A stretch of 64,000 bases of DNA, taken from assembly GCA_021531755.1 (NCBI GenBank), contig JADYUK010000017.1, forward strand, positions 1-64,000, in the 5' to 3' direction. The translations under genes and the position numbers were made by a program. The stretch is from Hoylesella loescheii. GTDB taxonomy: Bacteria > Bacteroidota > Bacteroidia > Bacteroidales > Bacteroidaceae. Below the pieces are notes generated by a model that saw nothing but the letters and a program-made list of their open reading frames with translations, made no database searches and was not told where the DNA came from. Every line of letters begins with the position of its first letter. The first letter of the stretch is position 1. Positions 8,790 to 17,287 of this stretch are shown one piece after another.

Positions 8790-9290
8790 TTACCGGCCGT
8801 ATATCTCAGCCAGTTCACTCTTTGTGAAAGCCTTGAAGCGGTCCTGCCAATAGCGTGACTTCTCGTCGTCGAACTGCTGGCGGTCGATGGCCGATTCCCT
8901 GTCAGGATGCAGTATGACGTTGTTGCCGCCGCCCATGTGCTCCTGCCAAGTCAGTTCGGCAAACGGCGAATCCTGTCTCTGCCCGATATGATGAAGCTCA
9001 TACGGGTCGCCGTTGCTGTCGCGCGGAGGCCATCCCTCGCCGATGAGGTCGGCATTGTTATAGTCTTGCCACTTATCCCAATCGGCAAACTTCTGCTTGA
9101 GCCATTCCTGTCGGCAGTTGAAGGCACGCCAGTCAATATCCGTCCTGACAAGCGCAGCCCTGCCGCCGATGCGCCGCTCCACCAGCCCCGCCTCAATATA
9201 AACCTCCGCCTCCTCACGGGAGTGGAGGAAGCGCACGATGTCATCCGACCACCCCGTGCGCTCCTTGATTTGTTGTTGGAAATTATGCAT
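8790..9290 (-). CDS. orphan LHH-family (HNH/Endo VII) nuclease toxin domain
   Basis: The 166-residue protein reads as a complete LHH nuclease domain of the HNH/endonuclease VII superfamily, best known as the C-terminal tip of polymorphic bacterial toxins. It begins FQQQIKERTGWSDDIV, continues with EAGLVERRIGGRAALVRTDID, and carries the signature YELHHIGQRQDSPFAELT followed by EH and NVILHP, with the metal-binding histidines. What is missing is any N-terminal secretion or trafficking region: the gene starts directly at the toxin module with an in-frame ATG. Neighbours are a 66-residue basic protein 16 bp upstream and the repeat lipoprotein downstream. No recognisable SUKH or similar immunity gene is adjacent. 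It could be an orphan cassette left from a larger toxin locus, or an intracellular nuclease. Confidence 0.8.
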   Translation of the reverse strand: MHNFQQQIKERTGWSDDIVRFLHSREEAEVYIEAGLVERRIGGRAALVRTDIDWRAFNCRQEWLKQKFADWDKWQDYNNADLIGEGWPPRDSNGDPYELHHIGQRQDSPFAELTWQEHMGGGNNVILHPDRESAIDRQQFDDEKSRYWQDRFKAFTKSELAEIYGR

Positions 9291-9306
9291 GGACTACAAA
9301 CTGACC

Positions 9307-9507
9307 TCATGCAGACACCTGCTCGTCTTTTATAGGGGTATTCGTGATGAGCGCTTTTCTCATCAATTCGCCGCTCCTAACCTTATCTATTCTTGTAATA
9401 GTTTTGCCCATAGCAGTAATTTCGATTCTTACGTACTTTGGCTTGCCAAATGTTCTTTTGTAGAACTTCTTTACCAATCTGAACTTCTTTTTTAATTCGT
9501 ACCTCAT
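9307..9507 (-). CDS. small basic protein, unknown function
   Basis: A 66-residue product, rich in Lys and Arg in its first half (MRYELKKKFRLVKKFYKRTF), that I do not recognise. The ATG start at 9507 follows an AT-rich stretch typical of upstream regions here. Its stop is 16 bp before the LHH nuclease start, so the two are probably translated from one mRNA. It might be an accessory or immunity factor, but nothing in the sequence proves this. Confidence 0.5.
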   Translation of the reverse strand: MRYELKKKFRLVKKFYKRTFGKPKYVRIEITAMGKTITRIDKVRSGELMRKALITNTPIKDEQVSA

Positions 9508-9628
9508 AATGATAATAATTTATTGGTTAATAATTAATTAAGGGTCATAGGGATAGGTTTCTTGGTTCACTCTTTCGGGTCGATGAGCCTTTCTTTGGGC
9601 ATAAATTGTATGTTGTTATCTGCGCGTT

Positions 9629-9931
9629 TTACTTAAGCAAATTCACTATCGCCACCGCAAACAGGGCGAGGAGGAGGATGACTATAGCGCCGAGGGCGAT
9701 GACTATCCATTTCACTACTTTCACGACGGTGGCGAGAGAAGATTCGGCACGCTCCATATAACGTTGCACAAGGTTCAGTCCGCCTGACGCCAGAATAATC
9801 AAGTCATCAATCTGGCCGACGACGGGAATGTCGGGGATTATGTCAACGGGGCTTACGCCATACAGCAGGCAGAGCACCATTAGCACCCAGGCTCCGGTGG
9901 TTGATGGGAGTTGTTTGTTGTCGTTCATCAT
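9629..9931 (-). CDS. DUF1232 (YkvA-like) small membrane protein
   Basis: The 100-residue product shows the DUF1232 core WVLMVLCLLYGVSPVDIIPDI (first 20 residues of the motif from about position 15) followed by PVVGQIDDLIILA, and a C-terminal hydrophobic helix (IVIALGAIVILLLALFAVAIV). DUF1232 proteins are small integral membrane proteins of unknown role. It is 19 bp downstream of the zinc-ribbon gene, likely the same operon. Confidence 0.85.
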   Translation of the reverse strand: MMNDNKQLPSTTGAWVLMVLCLLYGVSPVDIIPDIPVVGQIDDLIILASGGLNLVQRYMERAESSLATVVKVVKWIVIALGAIVILLLALFAVAIVNLLK

Positions 9932-9949
9932 CTTAAAGTTAGTTTATAG

Positions 9950-10153
9950 TTATTTCTTGTCCATCATTTCCCATATCTTCATGTATGTCTTACGGTCAGT
10001 GCATCCGAAGAAGGAGACGGGCATGGTGTGGCGGCTGCCACATTTGGGGCAGGGCATGGGTTGGGAGTATACCGTGGCGGCAAGCTCTATGTCAAACGCC
10101 TTGAAGGTGTGGCCGCAGTCGTCGCATTTGAATTTGGTTTTTCCTCGTAACAT
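9950..10153 (-). CDS. small zinc-ribbon protein
   Basis: A 67-residue protein with two CxxC knuckles, CDDCGH near residue 10 and CPKCGSRH near residue 35, forming a probable single zinc ribbon. The ATG at 10153 is preferred over a TTG two codons upstream. The function is unknown; such ribbons often bind RNA, DNA or partner proteins. A TATCTTTG promoter element lies at 10300-10307, giving a leader of about 140 nt. Confidence 0.75.
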   Translation of the reverse strand: MLRGKTKFKCDDCGHTFKAFDIELAATVYSQPMPCPKCGSRHTMPVSFFGCTDRKTYMKIWEMMDKK

Positions 10154-10553
10154 AGGCAATGAAGATTATTATGGATTGATAGATTGTGGGCAAAGAAAAG
10201 GCGTGTAACCATCCTTCTGCTTGCCTTCCCTAAGGGTTACCGCCAAGTGACCACACGACCGACAAGCATACCAACCTTGCTATGTTGGAATATACTTCGC
10301 AAAGATAGTCCATTTATTTAAGATATCCAAAGAAAATGACATGAATTTTCTTCCTCTGCCATATTTTTAATTTGCCGTAGTCATTTTTTCTTCGTAGCCT
10401 TTATTAATGCAGAATGGCTCACACCCGATGAGCGTGAGCCACCAGCATGTTCGTCTCCTGCCGTTGAATCTATTGGCGGTATTCTTAGGGAAGGGGGCAT
10501 TGCTGTTTGTTGCATCTATTTATTAGTTTGCCCTGCCGATGTCTCTCATGTTT
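10154..10553. other. spacer: promoter, structured leader and terminator-like hairpin
   Basis: No gene is seen. CAAAGATA at 10300-10307 is a minus-strand TATCTTTG promoter element for the zinc-ribbon/DUF1232 pair. The leader between 10201 and 10260 can pair GTAACC with GGTTAC and GTGT with ACAC, so it may fold. At 10415-10441 an 8-bp hairpin (TGGCTCAC/GTGAGCCA) followed on the minus strand by A/T-rich sequence is a likely terminator of the Schlafen-domain gene. Confidence 0.5.
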
Positions 10554-11534
10554 TTACACCTCCTTTCTGTCGTTAATGGTATTAGTGAAGTCGTTTCTGT
10601 TGTTTATGATATAGTTTATCATATCTTGGTCTTTCAACAGTCTTCGACTCGATTCGTGACGCACATAGAGTTGGTTGCCGTTCAGGAAGATTATCCCGTT
10701 TTTCCAAGCGGGGACATCTATCTTGAAGAATAACCTCTCGTCGGCAGTCTTATACCATGTTGTCTTGATGCTGTTAACGAACTGGAAATTGTTGAATGCC
10801 AGGTGCATGATGTTTATGAAGTCGGCCTCGAAGTCGTTCCTGTTCTGGAATGGCGCTTCGTTCTCCAGCTCTTTCTCTATCCCGATGATGGTGCCGTCGT
10901 TCTTTACGCCGATATATATAGTGCCGTCGATATGTGAATTCCCGAACGCACATATCTCTGAGAATATGTTATTGTATTGGGCCATTCTCTCATTTGCGAC
11001 CTTCATCGGACAATGCAGGAAAGAAGCTTTGTATTCAATCAGTGAGTCTTCCTGCAGGGGGAGCGAACGGTCAGATATTCCTAATATGTCCAACAGGCGT
11101 TGTCTCAGTACAGCCTCATTACCGGCTTGTTGGAGTTTTATTATTTCAAAGAGCTCTTCTCTTGTGCAGACCTTGGCTGACTTTTGTAGCAGTTCCTCCA
11201 TATTCTGTGGGCAGAAAAGCTGTACGCCTTCGAATAGGCTCCTCCTGTCCATTTTCTTTACGAACGTTTTCTGGTTAAGGGGTACGTCCCTTCTTTTATA
11301 CTGGGGGCCAGGGAATGTCTTGCCTGTTATTTCGTCATACGATAGTTGTATGACGGCTCCCACTTTCGGTTGCCCGTCTTCGTCCACTATATCGGGAGGA
11401 AGTTCTGCGAAACTGTAGATACACCACCATGGACACTCACCGGCCGTGCCATTCTCCTTTATGTACTTGATATACAGAGAATTGTTTTTTATCTCTGTCT
11501 CTGTGATAACTGAGCGGTAATTGATTCTTGACAT
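10554..11534 (-). CDS. Schlafen AlbA_2 domain protein
   Basis: The 326-residue protein has a Schlafen-type AlbA_2 domain in its C-terminal half: SLIEYKASF (about 165-173), then IFSEICAFGNSHIDGTIYIG with VKNDGTIIGIEKELE, and a following region ending in NQLYVRHESSRRLL. The first 160 residues are not recognised and contain a basic/tryptophan segment (ECPWWCIYSF). AlbA_2 proteins are putative nucleic-acid-binding or RNA-cleaving regulators and are frequent in defence islands. I use the ATG at 11534 (MSRINYRSV); another lies four codons upstream. It has a terminator-like hairpin downstream. Function in this context is unknown. Confidence 0.8.
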   Translation of the reverse strand: MSRINYRSVITETEIKNNSLYIKYIKENGTAGECPWWCIYSFAELPPDIVDEDGQPKVGAVIQLSYDEITGKTFPGPQYKRRDVPLNQKTFVKKMDRRSLFEGVQLFCPQNMEELLQKSAKVCTREELFEIIKLQQAGNEAVLRQRLLDILGISDRSLPLQEDSLIEYKASFLHCPMKVANERMAQYNNIFSEICAFGNSHIDGTIYIGVKNDGTIIGIEKELENEAPFQNRNDFEADFINIMHLAFNNFQFVNSIKTTWYKTADERLFFKIDVPAWKNGIIFLNGNQLYVRHESSRRLLKDQDMINYIINNRNDFTNTINDRKEV

Positions 11535-11582
11535 AATGATATACATGATTTATGTTATTCATCAAGGGGGTGGAATCCCTTG

Positions 11583-11827
11583 TCATCTTCTCTCTCTAAT
11601 AGCTTTCGCCAGTTCAGGGCATATGCGGTTTATCCCGTTTATCAAAGCCCAGCCTCCAGTGGTGAGGAGCAGGATGCGAAGAACGATGGCCACTTTCAGT
11701 GGTAATGGCAGACCGAAGACCGGCAGATATACCACATCAAGTCTGCTGCTGTGTTTGACTTGGCAAAAGCCACTAATGTTTCAAGCGCTACTGTTGTTCC
11801 GTAGCCGAGATTAATTTTATTTTTCAT
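11583..11827 (-). pseudogene. frameshifted small membrane protein relic
   Basis: Starting at the ATG at 11827 the minus strand reads MKNKINLGYGTTVALETLVA and stays open for 43 codons. Near 11735 the better reading moves to another frame, which continues as VVYLPVFGLPLPLKVAIVLR and ends WALINGINRICPELAKAIRE before TGA at 11583. The second part has a clear transmembrane helix and charged tail but no start of its own. One lost or gained base joins them into a protein of about 80 residues, so this is probably a recently broken gene or a sequencing error. The family is not recognised. Confidence 0.45.
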
Positions 11828-11882
11828 TATTGAAAATGTTGTGCCCTCTTATGAAGGATGGATTAATTAAAGGTTCAATAAT

Positions 11883-11917
11883 AAAAAAACACCGACCTCA
11901 ATTCTTGAAGTCGGTGC
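11883..11917 (-). terminator. rho-independent terminator of the 504-residue gene
   Basis: CACCGAC (11890-11896) pairs with GTCGGTG (11910-11916); on the minus strand the stem is followed by seven T residues. It lies 60 bp past the stop codon at 11977. Confidence 0.88.
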
Positions 11918-11976
11918 AAAATTAATGCTTTATTTCATGATGAATTTACACGTGGAAAATAAATCCATAAAAATCT

Positions 11977-13491
11977 TTATATAGTGCGGTAATCTCCTAT
12001 AGATCTGTTACCATCTTTTTGCAGAAACAGTCTGTCGAGAAAATCGTAGTAATATATTTCCTTTTTTCGCTTTATAATTTTGAAAGGAGATTCAATATTG
12101 TCATTATTACAAGAACTCTTCACATATTTACAGATGAAATCTTTAGAATCTATATTGAGTCGATAGCACTTTTCATACAGATTCTCTTTCCGTATGATTT
12201 CATTTGTTTCCAACTTTTCTATCCATTTTTCAATTTTTCCCCTTTCTCCATAATACGCCTCGCATAATTTATTGTATGCCTCATTTGAAAAATATGGTAT
12301 GCGCAGATAGTTATCCTTCTTGTCCCATTTCTTTGGGCGTCCTCTTCCCTTGTGCTTTTCATTCTCCCTGTCTACAAAATCTGTTTTCTTCCACAGGTAT
12401 TCTTCAAACGATTTTGAGATCAGTTTCACGGCAAGTGCCGCTACACTGTTAACGTCCTCGTCATCATTGAGTGTAATCCAAAAGAGCCAATATCGTTTTT
12501 GCGAGAAGTTGTCAGTCGGCTTAAAGCACTTCAGAAAATCTTTCCATAAGAATGTATCATTAAGAATGTCTGTCGTTGCCTTTTGTAAATCTGAAAGGGA
12601 ATCCCTGTTCTTATGTTCTTTCATGAATATATTTGGCCACTCTTTGCGGAACTTCTTGCACTGCTCCTCCAAATCGCCAGATGCCACCTCTCCCTTAACG
12701 CCATAGTATATTCCCTCTGACGGTTTGTTGCGGTGGTATTCTATCACGAAGTCGTAGTCACGCCCGTCAACAGAACGGAATGGCTTTTCCGCACCGCCAG
12801 GCCTGTACCTATATATTATATGGTTGAAATCACCCTTGATGTCTTCGCGAACGAAACCTTCTGCTTCCGTCAGTTTCTTCATCTTGTCGAGGTAGAACTG
12901 TGTGAATTCGTGGACGAACTCCGCCTGTTTCTTGTATGCGAAGTTGTCACTGTACTTGCTGTGGAATGAAAATTCCTCAAGCATGCGGAACACGAGCGGG
13001 GCGATATAATCCTTCACCTTGTCAGCCCCCTCATTATATACGAATGACAGATTAAAACGCTTGAGGAAACTCCTCTCATTATCTTCGTTCCCCCTACTGA
13101 ACAATCCCCATGTGCAGGGTATTGCCTTAGGGTTGACTATGGTCTTCCTCTGTCGCGACTTGGCATAATCCAAACAAGTTTGGCTTCTGCTCTCACTGCT
13201 CCATCGGTTGACTTCTTCTTCCTCTGTCGCAATGAGCCCGTCCAGCATAGAGCAGTCGATGTCGCAGAGCAAGGTAGGCTTTGTGTTCTCCTGCAGACGC
13301 ATAAACGTTTCCACTGCATTATCTCCGATGCCCACGTAGACATCAAAGTCTGTCATCTCTTTATAGTCCGTTATTACGCTGATTTCGTCTTCCTTGTTAA
13401 TAACAGAGTCGTCGTTCTTCAAATTGTTCAACTCCTCTGCTAATGATTCCTTCAGGCTGTCAGATGATAATAAGATTGTATATTTGTTCAT
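11977..13491 (-). CDS. uncharacterised protein with AT-hook-like motif
   Basis: I do not recognise this 504-residue protein. Visible parts are an N-terminal alpha/beta region (residues 1-90) with alternating strands such as YTILLSS and VYVGIGD; a central region (about 215-290) with the strand pair DYDFVIEY and IYYGVKGEVASG that loosely resembles a PD-(D/E)XK nuclease core, though the acidic-x-Lys step is not canonical; an AT-hook-like GRGRPKK at 382-388; and a C-terminal helical part (410-445) that could be a winged helix. These suggest DNA binding. It has its own promoter (13790-13820), a leader of about 290 nt and a strong terminator. It sits in an accessory stretch with a Schlafen protein and an LHH nuclease, which makes a defence role possible but unproven. 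Confidence 0.75.
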   Translation of the reverse strand: MNKYTILLSSDSLKESLAEELNNLKNDDSVINKEDEISVITDYKEMTDFDVYVGIGDNAVETFMRLQENTKPTLLCDIDCSMLDGLIATEEEEVNRWSSESRSQTCLDYAKSRQRKTIVNPKAIPCTWGLFSRGNEDNERSFLKRFNLSFVYNEGADKVKDYIAPLVFRMLEEFSFHSKYSDNFAYKKQAEFVHEFTQFYLDKMKKLTEAEGFVREDIKGDFNHIIYRYRPGGAEKPFRSVDGRDYDFVIEYHRNKPSEGIYYGVKGEVASGDLEEQCKKFRKEWPNIFMKEHKNRDSLSDLQKATTDILNDTFLWKDFLKCFKPTDNFSQKRYWLFWITLNDDEDVNSVAALAVKLISKSFEEYLWKKTDFVDRENEKHKGRGRPKKWDKKDNYLRIPYFSNEAYNKLCEAYYGERGKIEKWIEKLETNEIIRKENLYEKCYRLNIDSKDFICKYVKSSCNNDNIESPFKIIKRKKEIYYYDFLDRLFLQKDGNRSIGDYRTI

Positions 13492-13789
13492 ATACCGATA
13501 GGTTTAGCATTATTCCATTAGTGTCCCGTATAATTTGGGATACCAGTAAAAAGTAAGTTGGCTTTGCCTTCGTTTTCTCGCCAAGCCAAAGCGAGCAAGC
13601 TCTCTTTGGCCTTCTGGCTTAATGAAAACGTTTCATTTCCATCCCTCTCCGCTTCCGTGATGCCCGACAGTGGAGGACATGGATTGTTCCATGTGTTGGT
13701 GCGGACACATCGGCCGTGAATCCATTGATGTGTTTTCGCTTTGTATTATAGAAGAAGAGTTATGTTGCCCCATTTCTCCTTTGGCTATG
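13492..13789 (-). other. long structured leader upstream of the 504-residue gene
   Basis: If transcription starts just below 13790 this is a 5' leader of nearly 300 nt. It contains the near-perfect hairpin CCAAAGCGAGC / GCTCTCTTTGG (13586-13609, 2-nt loop), a TTGGCTT/AAGCCAA pair (13558-13564 with 13583-13589) and an AATGAAA/TTTCATT palindrome near 13621-13637. No gene is seen in it. Role unknown. Confidence 0.4.
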
Positions 13790-13820
13790 CAAAAGTATGA
13801 TATTCTTGGGTAAATGACAA
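13790..13820 (-). promoter_or_regulatory. promoter of the 504-residue gene
   Basis: Minus-strand TACTTTTG (complement of 13790-13797) with TTG (complement of 13818-13820) 20 nt upstream matches the Bacteroidetes consensus. Confidence 0.6.
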
Positions 13821-13942
13821 GTTAATGCCTGTTTTTTCCCCATTCGTTAACATGTTTTTGCTGACAGTCTTGCTTCTCTTGTCCTGTTTTACCGGACAGC
13901 GATGTCATTCTATACTGAGCAGTTGGTATCCTCAATGAGCAG

Positions 13943-14007
13943 ACAGCCATAACCTTAGAAAGGAGAGCAGGTTCATGCCTTGCTCTCCTTTCTAAGGTTA
14001 TGGCTGT
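13943..14007. terminator. 27-bp perfect hairpin after the TonB receptor gene
   Basis: Arms 13943-13969 and 13981-14007 are perfectly complementary over 27 bp with an 11-nt loop. It lies about 90 bp past the stop of the receptor gene. There is no T tract on the minus strand, but the plus-strand side is T rich (TTTATTCTGTTC). It is probably a transcript end or 3'-stabilising structure. Confidence 0.65.
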
Positions 14008-14095
14008 TTATTCTGTTCTATTCTGTTCTTCTCTGGTAAGGCAAAAGGGTAATTCACGATTCGGCCTTCCAGACACCACAGCATTTCTGTTCTTC

Positions 14096-16516
14096 TTATA
14101 TATGCAGGTTGATGTCAATGCCTATCTGCAGGGGCTTGGCGTGCTGCTCGTATCCGCGTGCTGCACTCTCGAAGTAGAAGGTGTTGTACTTCGTATCGGT
14201 CAGGTTCTTTCCCCACAGCCTGAGTGTCAGATGCTTCATCTCGAGAGTAGCTGCCGCGCCTAGAGTGGCATAGAATGGCTGGCAGACATCGTTTGCCTCA
14301 GTCCAGTAAATCTTTCCTGCTGCTGTTGTGTTAGCCGACAGTGTGAGGCTCTTCGCCCAAGTGCAGCTGAGAGGTATGCGGTATGCGGCGTCGGCCGACA
14401 GGGTGTGCTGGGGCACGAAAGGCACATAGTTGCCAGAGTAGTCAGTATCGTCAGACACGGCATAATCGCTGAATGTGGAGTGGGTGAATCCATAGTTTGC
14501 AGCCAGTGTCAGGCGCGGTGTTGCCTCGAAGATGAGCGACGCCTCCAGTCCGTAGCTGCGGCTGCGGCCGGCGTTCACCATCATACGTCCGAGTCCAGTC
14601 GGCGCGAAGCGTGCTATCTGCTGGTCGTAGACATACATGAGGAAAGCCGCAGCGTCGGCCTGCAGACGGTGGTCGAGGAAAGAGAGGTGGCATCCCAGCT
14701 CATAGTTGAGCGAGTATTCAGGCTTGTATGTCACCTGTCCTGTCGACGGCTCCTCATACTTCGGCATATTCTCCTCGAGTGTCTTCTCCACCATCGGCTT
14801 TATCGCTGCCATCTGTGGTACACGTTGTGCGAGGGCATTGAGATAGTCCATTATGCCGCCTTTCACCTTGTCCATCATGTCTATGCGCATATATCCCTGC
14901 ATCAAGTCGCTGAACATCTGGAGGTTATATCCCCCTGAGCGTTGTCCCATGGCAGCAGAGAGATACACGTTGTTGTATTTGTCGAAACTGTGGCGCAGTG
15001 CTATCTTCGGCAGGAGGCGCAGATGGTCGTCAGACAGTTTCCCCTCGTACTGCATGTCTGTCAGCAGCTTAGGCAGAGAGATTGACATTGCGGGGCTGTT
15101 CTGGTTAGGCATGTTGAATGCATAGGACAGGGAGACAGGAGTGTTATACTTGAGGCTCTCCTTCTCGTAGTCAATGCGTAGACCGGCGCTGAGGCTCAGT
15201 TGCTCGGTGATGTTGAATGTCGACTGGTGGAAGAGTGCCAGCCCGTATGTCGGTGTCTCGTAGCTTCCGTCCATAGGCAGAGTCTCGTCGTTGAATGTTA
15301 TGCTCATCTTCCCGAATCCCATCTTTCCCATCATAGGGACATTGGAGAGGTCGGGCATATTGCTGTTGATGCCATTCTCGAGCCATCTCATTCCGTCGCT
15401 GTAGAACTCCACTGGGCCGTCGGTATGCAGCCACTGGCGCATGAAATTCACTCCGCTTACCCACTGCCACATTCCCTCGCGACGGCTTTTCGCTGTCACC
15501 TCGGCCGTGAGTGTGTTTATGCGCTGGCGCTGTTCGAGCGAGTAGATATCGGGATACATGAAGTCCTGGTCGAGGTACATGCGGTCAGAGAGGTTCTGGT
15601 AGCCTATGACAGCGTTCAGTTGCCATGCCGGTGCGGTGTATCCTATGTTGAGTCCGGCATTGAAGAGCGAGCGGCGGTAGGTGTTCTCGCGGTTGTTCGT
15701 TATGTGTCCGATGGCGTCGGCGTATTCCTCTTTGCCATTCAGCGAGCCTGTATAGTAATAAGGATATGCCCCCTCGTGGTTATAGTCGTATGAGAGGGTG
15801 AGATCGAACGACAGGCGGTTGTTAGGCATGAATATGCCCCTCATTCTTCCTCCGCCTCCGTCCATGGCGTCGACTTTCTCTCCTGTACGGTCGTTGCGGA
15901 AGAATCCGTCGCTGCCCTCATAATATCCCCCTGCTGAGAATGCGAACTTGTCTGACGGGCGGTGATAGTGGGTCAGGGAGACGCTGCGGTGGTTGTCGCC
16001 AGTAGCATAAGACAGTTTTGCCTCTGTCCCCTGGTAGTACAGTGGGTTGCGGGTGTAGACCCTTATCAGTCCGCCCATGGCGTTGCGTCCGTAGAGAGTC
16101 GCCTGCGGACCTCTCAACACGTCTATGCGCTCTATGTCGTAGAGGTTGAAGTCGTATGCCGACTTGTCGATACACTGTATGTTGTCGACATAAAGTCCGA
16201 CGGCGGGAGTGTTGACACGGCTCCCGACTCCACGTATATACACGGCGCTTGTCAGGCGGCTGCCATAGTCAGGCATGAAGAGGTTAGGCACGAGGGGTGC
16301 CGCACCTTTCAGCGATGTGACATGTCCATTCTCGAGCTGCTGCCGTGAGACGGTTGTTGTGGCCGCAGCCTGCTGGCGTATTCCGCCATGTTCCTTTAAT
16401 GTTGCCACCACGTTGACATCCTCAAGCTGGTATATCTTGGTGGTGTCAGCGATATCAGCGTGGGCTGTGGTGAGTGATGCGATGATAAGTGTTGATGTTA
16501 TAATTAGTCTGTTCAT
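14096..16516 (-). CDS. TonB-dependent outer-membrane receptor
   Basis: This 806-residue protein is an outer-membrane receptor of the siderophore/vitamin type. After a signal peptide (MNRLIITSTLIIASLTTAHA) come a TonB-box-like segment (DVNVVATL), a plug domain with SAVYIRGVGSRVNTPAVGLY and RIDVLRGPQATLYGRNAMGG, and a 22-strand-type barrel ending in a C-terminal beta signal with a His-Ile end. The ATG at 16516 is chosen because it starts the signal peptide; the longer upstream frame is low-complexity and basic. No SusD partner is adjacent, so a small ligand such as iron complex, haem or cobalamin is more likely than glycan. A LuxR-type regulator gene ends 50 bp upstream and probably controls it. 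Confidence 0.9.
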   Translation of the reverse strand: MNRLIITSTLIIASLTTAHADIADTTKIYQLEDVNVVATLKEHGGIRQQAAATTTVSRQQLENGHVTSLKGAAPLVPNLFMPDYGSRLTSAVYIRGVGSRVNTPAVGLYVDNIQCIDKSAYDFNLYDIERIDVLRGPQATLYGRNAMGGLIRVYTRNPLYYQGTEAKLSYATGDNHRSVSLTHYHRPSDKFAFSAGGYYEGSDGFFRNDRTGEKVDAMDGGGGRMRGIFMPNNRLSFDLTLSYDYNHEGAYPYYYTGSLNGKEEYADAIGHITNNRENTYRRSLFNAGLNIGYTAPAWQLNAVIGYQNLSDRMYLDQDFMYPDIYSLEQRQRINTLTAEVTAKSRREGMWQWVSGVNFMRQWLHTDGPVEFYSDGMRWLENGINSNMPDLSNVPMMGKMGFGKMSITFNDETLPMDGSYETPTYGLALFHQSTFNITEQLSLSAGLRIDYEKESLKYNTPVSLSYAFNMPNQNSPAMSISLPKLLTDMQYEGKLSDDHLRLLPKIALRHSFDKYNNVYLSAAMGQRSGGYNLQMFSDLMQGYMRIDMMDKVKGGIMDYLNALAQRVPQMAAIKPMVEKTLEENMPKYEEPSTGQVTYKPEYSLNYELGCHLSFLDHRLQADAAAFLMYVYDQQIARFAPTGLGRMMVNAGRSRSYGLEASLIFEATPRLTLAANYGFTHSTFSDYAVSDDTDYSGNYVPFVPQHTLSADAAYRIPLSCTWAKSLTLSANTTAAGKIYWTEANDVCQPFYATLGAAATLEMKHLTLRLWGKNLTDTKYNTFYFESAARGYEQHAKPLQIGIDINLHI

Positions 16517-16566
16517 AATCTGTTGAATGGTGAGGCCCCAGGGGGCTTTCTCTCTCGTTTGTGCCC

Positions 16567-17151
16567 TCAGACACTTATCAGTCCGTTCATGACGGCGTAA
16601 ATCATGACATCGGCGAGCGAGCGGGCATGGAGTTTCTCCATGATGCTCTTGCGGTGAGAGATAGCCGTTGTGATGCTTATTCCGAGCGTCTCTGCCACCT
16701 CCTTGTTTATCATACCCTTGCAGAGCAGCACAGCCACCTCTATCTCGCGTGGCGATAGCAGTGCCTCGTTCTTCTGTATGTCGTGTGGGTGTCCCTGGCT
16801 TCCGCTTCCGCCGTGTCCGTGGCTGTGCATCCTCACTATGTCCCTGACAAGGTCTTTCTCGCTCTGGCATACATTGAGTGTGCGTACACCGGATATGCGC
16901 ATATCGCCATTGACAAGGACGATGGTCTTGTGGGGTGACATGCGGAAGAATGTCGTATGCTCAAAGAAGAACCTTGAGGCGACGAAGAAGTGGGCATAGC
17001 TCTCATGCCCTGCCTTGTCCATCATGTTGAAGCTGCCGAAGACATCAATCTCTACGATAGGGATGATATCCTGCAGCAGATGTTGCAGACCGATGCTTGT
17101 CAGCGTGTTATCGTCTATTATGGCTATGCGCAGTGTTGGTCTCTCGGCCAT
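16567..17151 (-). CDS. atypical LuxR-family response-regulator-like protein
   Basis: The 194-residue protein has an N-terminal receiver-like domain (RIAIIDDNTLTSIGLQHLLQ) and a C-terminal LuxR helix-turn-helix (LSPREIEVAVLLCKGMINKE, then VAETLGISITTAISHRKSIM). The acidic pocket near residue 15 is present, but where the phosphoacceptor Asp should be the sequence reads HFFVASRFFFEHTTFF with no Asp, so it probably does not work by normal phosphorylation. The linker is very His-rich (MHSHGHGGSGSQGHPHD, about 112-128), suggesting metal or haem sensing. The start at 17151 (MAERPTLRIAI) or four codons earlier is possible. It precedes the TonB receptor by 50 bp in the same direction, so it likely regulates uptake. 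Confidence 0.82.
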   Translation of the reverse strand: MAERPTLRIAIIDDNTLTSIGLQHLLQDIIPIVEIDVFGSFNMMDKAGHESYAHFFVASRFFFEHTTFFRMSPHKTIVLVNGDMRISGVRTLNVCQSEKDLVRDIVRMHSHGHGGSGSQGHPHDIQKNEALLSPREIEVAVLLCKGMINKEVAETLGISITTAISHRKSIMEKLHARSLADVMIYAVMNGLISV

Positions 17152-17287
17152 GTTAAGTGTCATGGGGTGTCCTGTGGTTTGGTGTTGATGGTTATGGCTG
17201 TGATGATTCTCTCTGGGGCAATCCGGCCGCCGGCAGGATGGGGGAGGGATGTGGCTTCCGGCGTGGCAAACGTTGCCTGTGCTGCTG

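Noticed and set aside
8254..13491. a mobile element or prophage carrying the accessory genes
   Set aside because: No integrase, transposase, tRNA attachment site or terminal repeats were found around the stretch.
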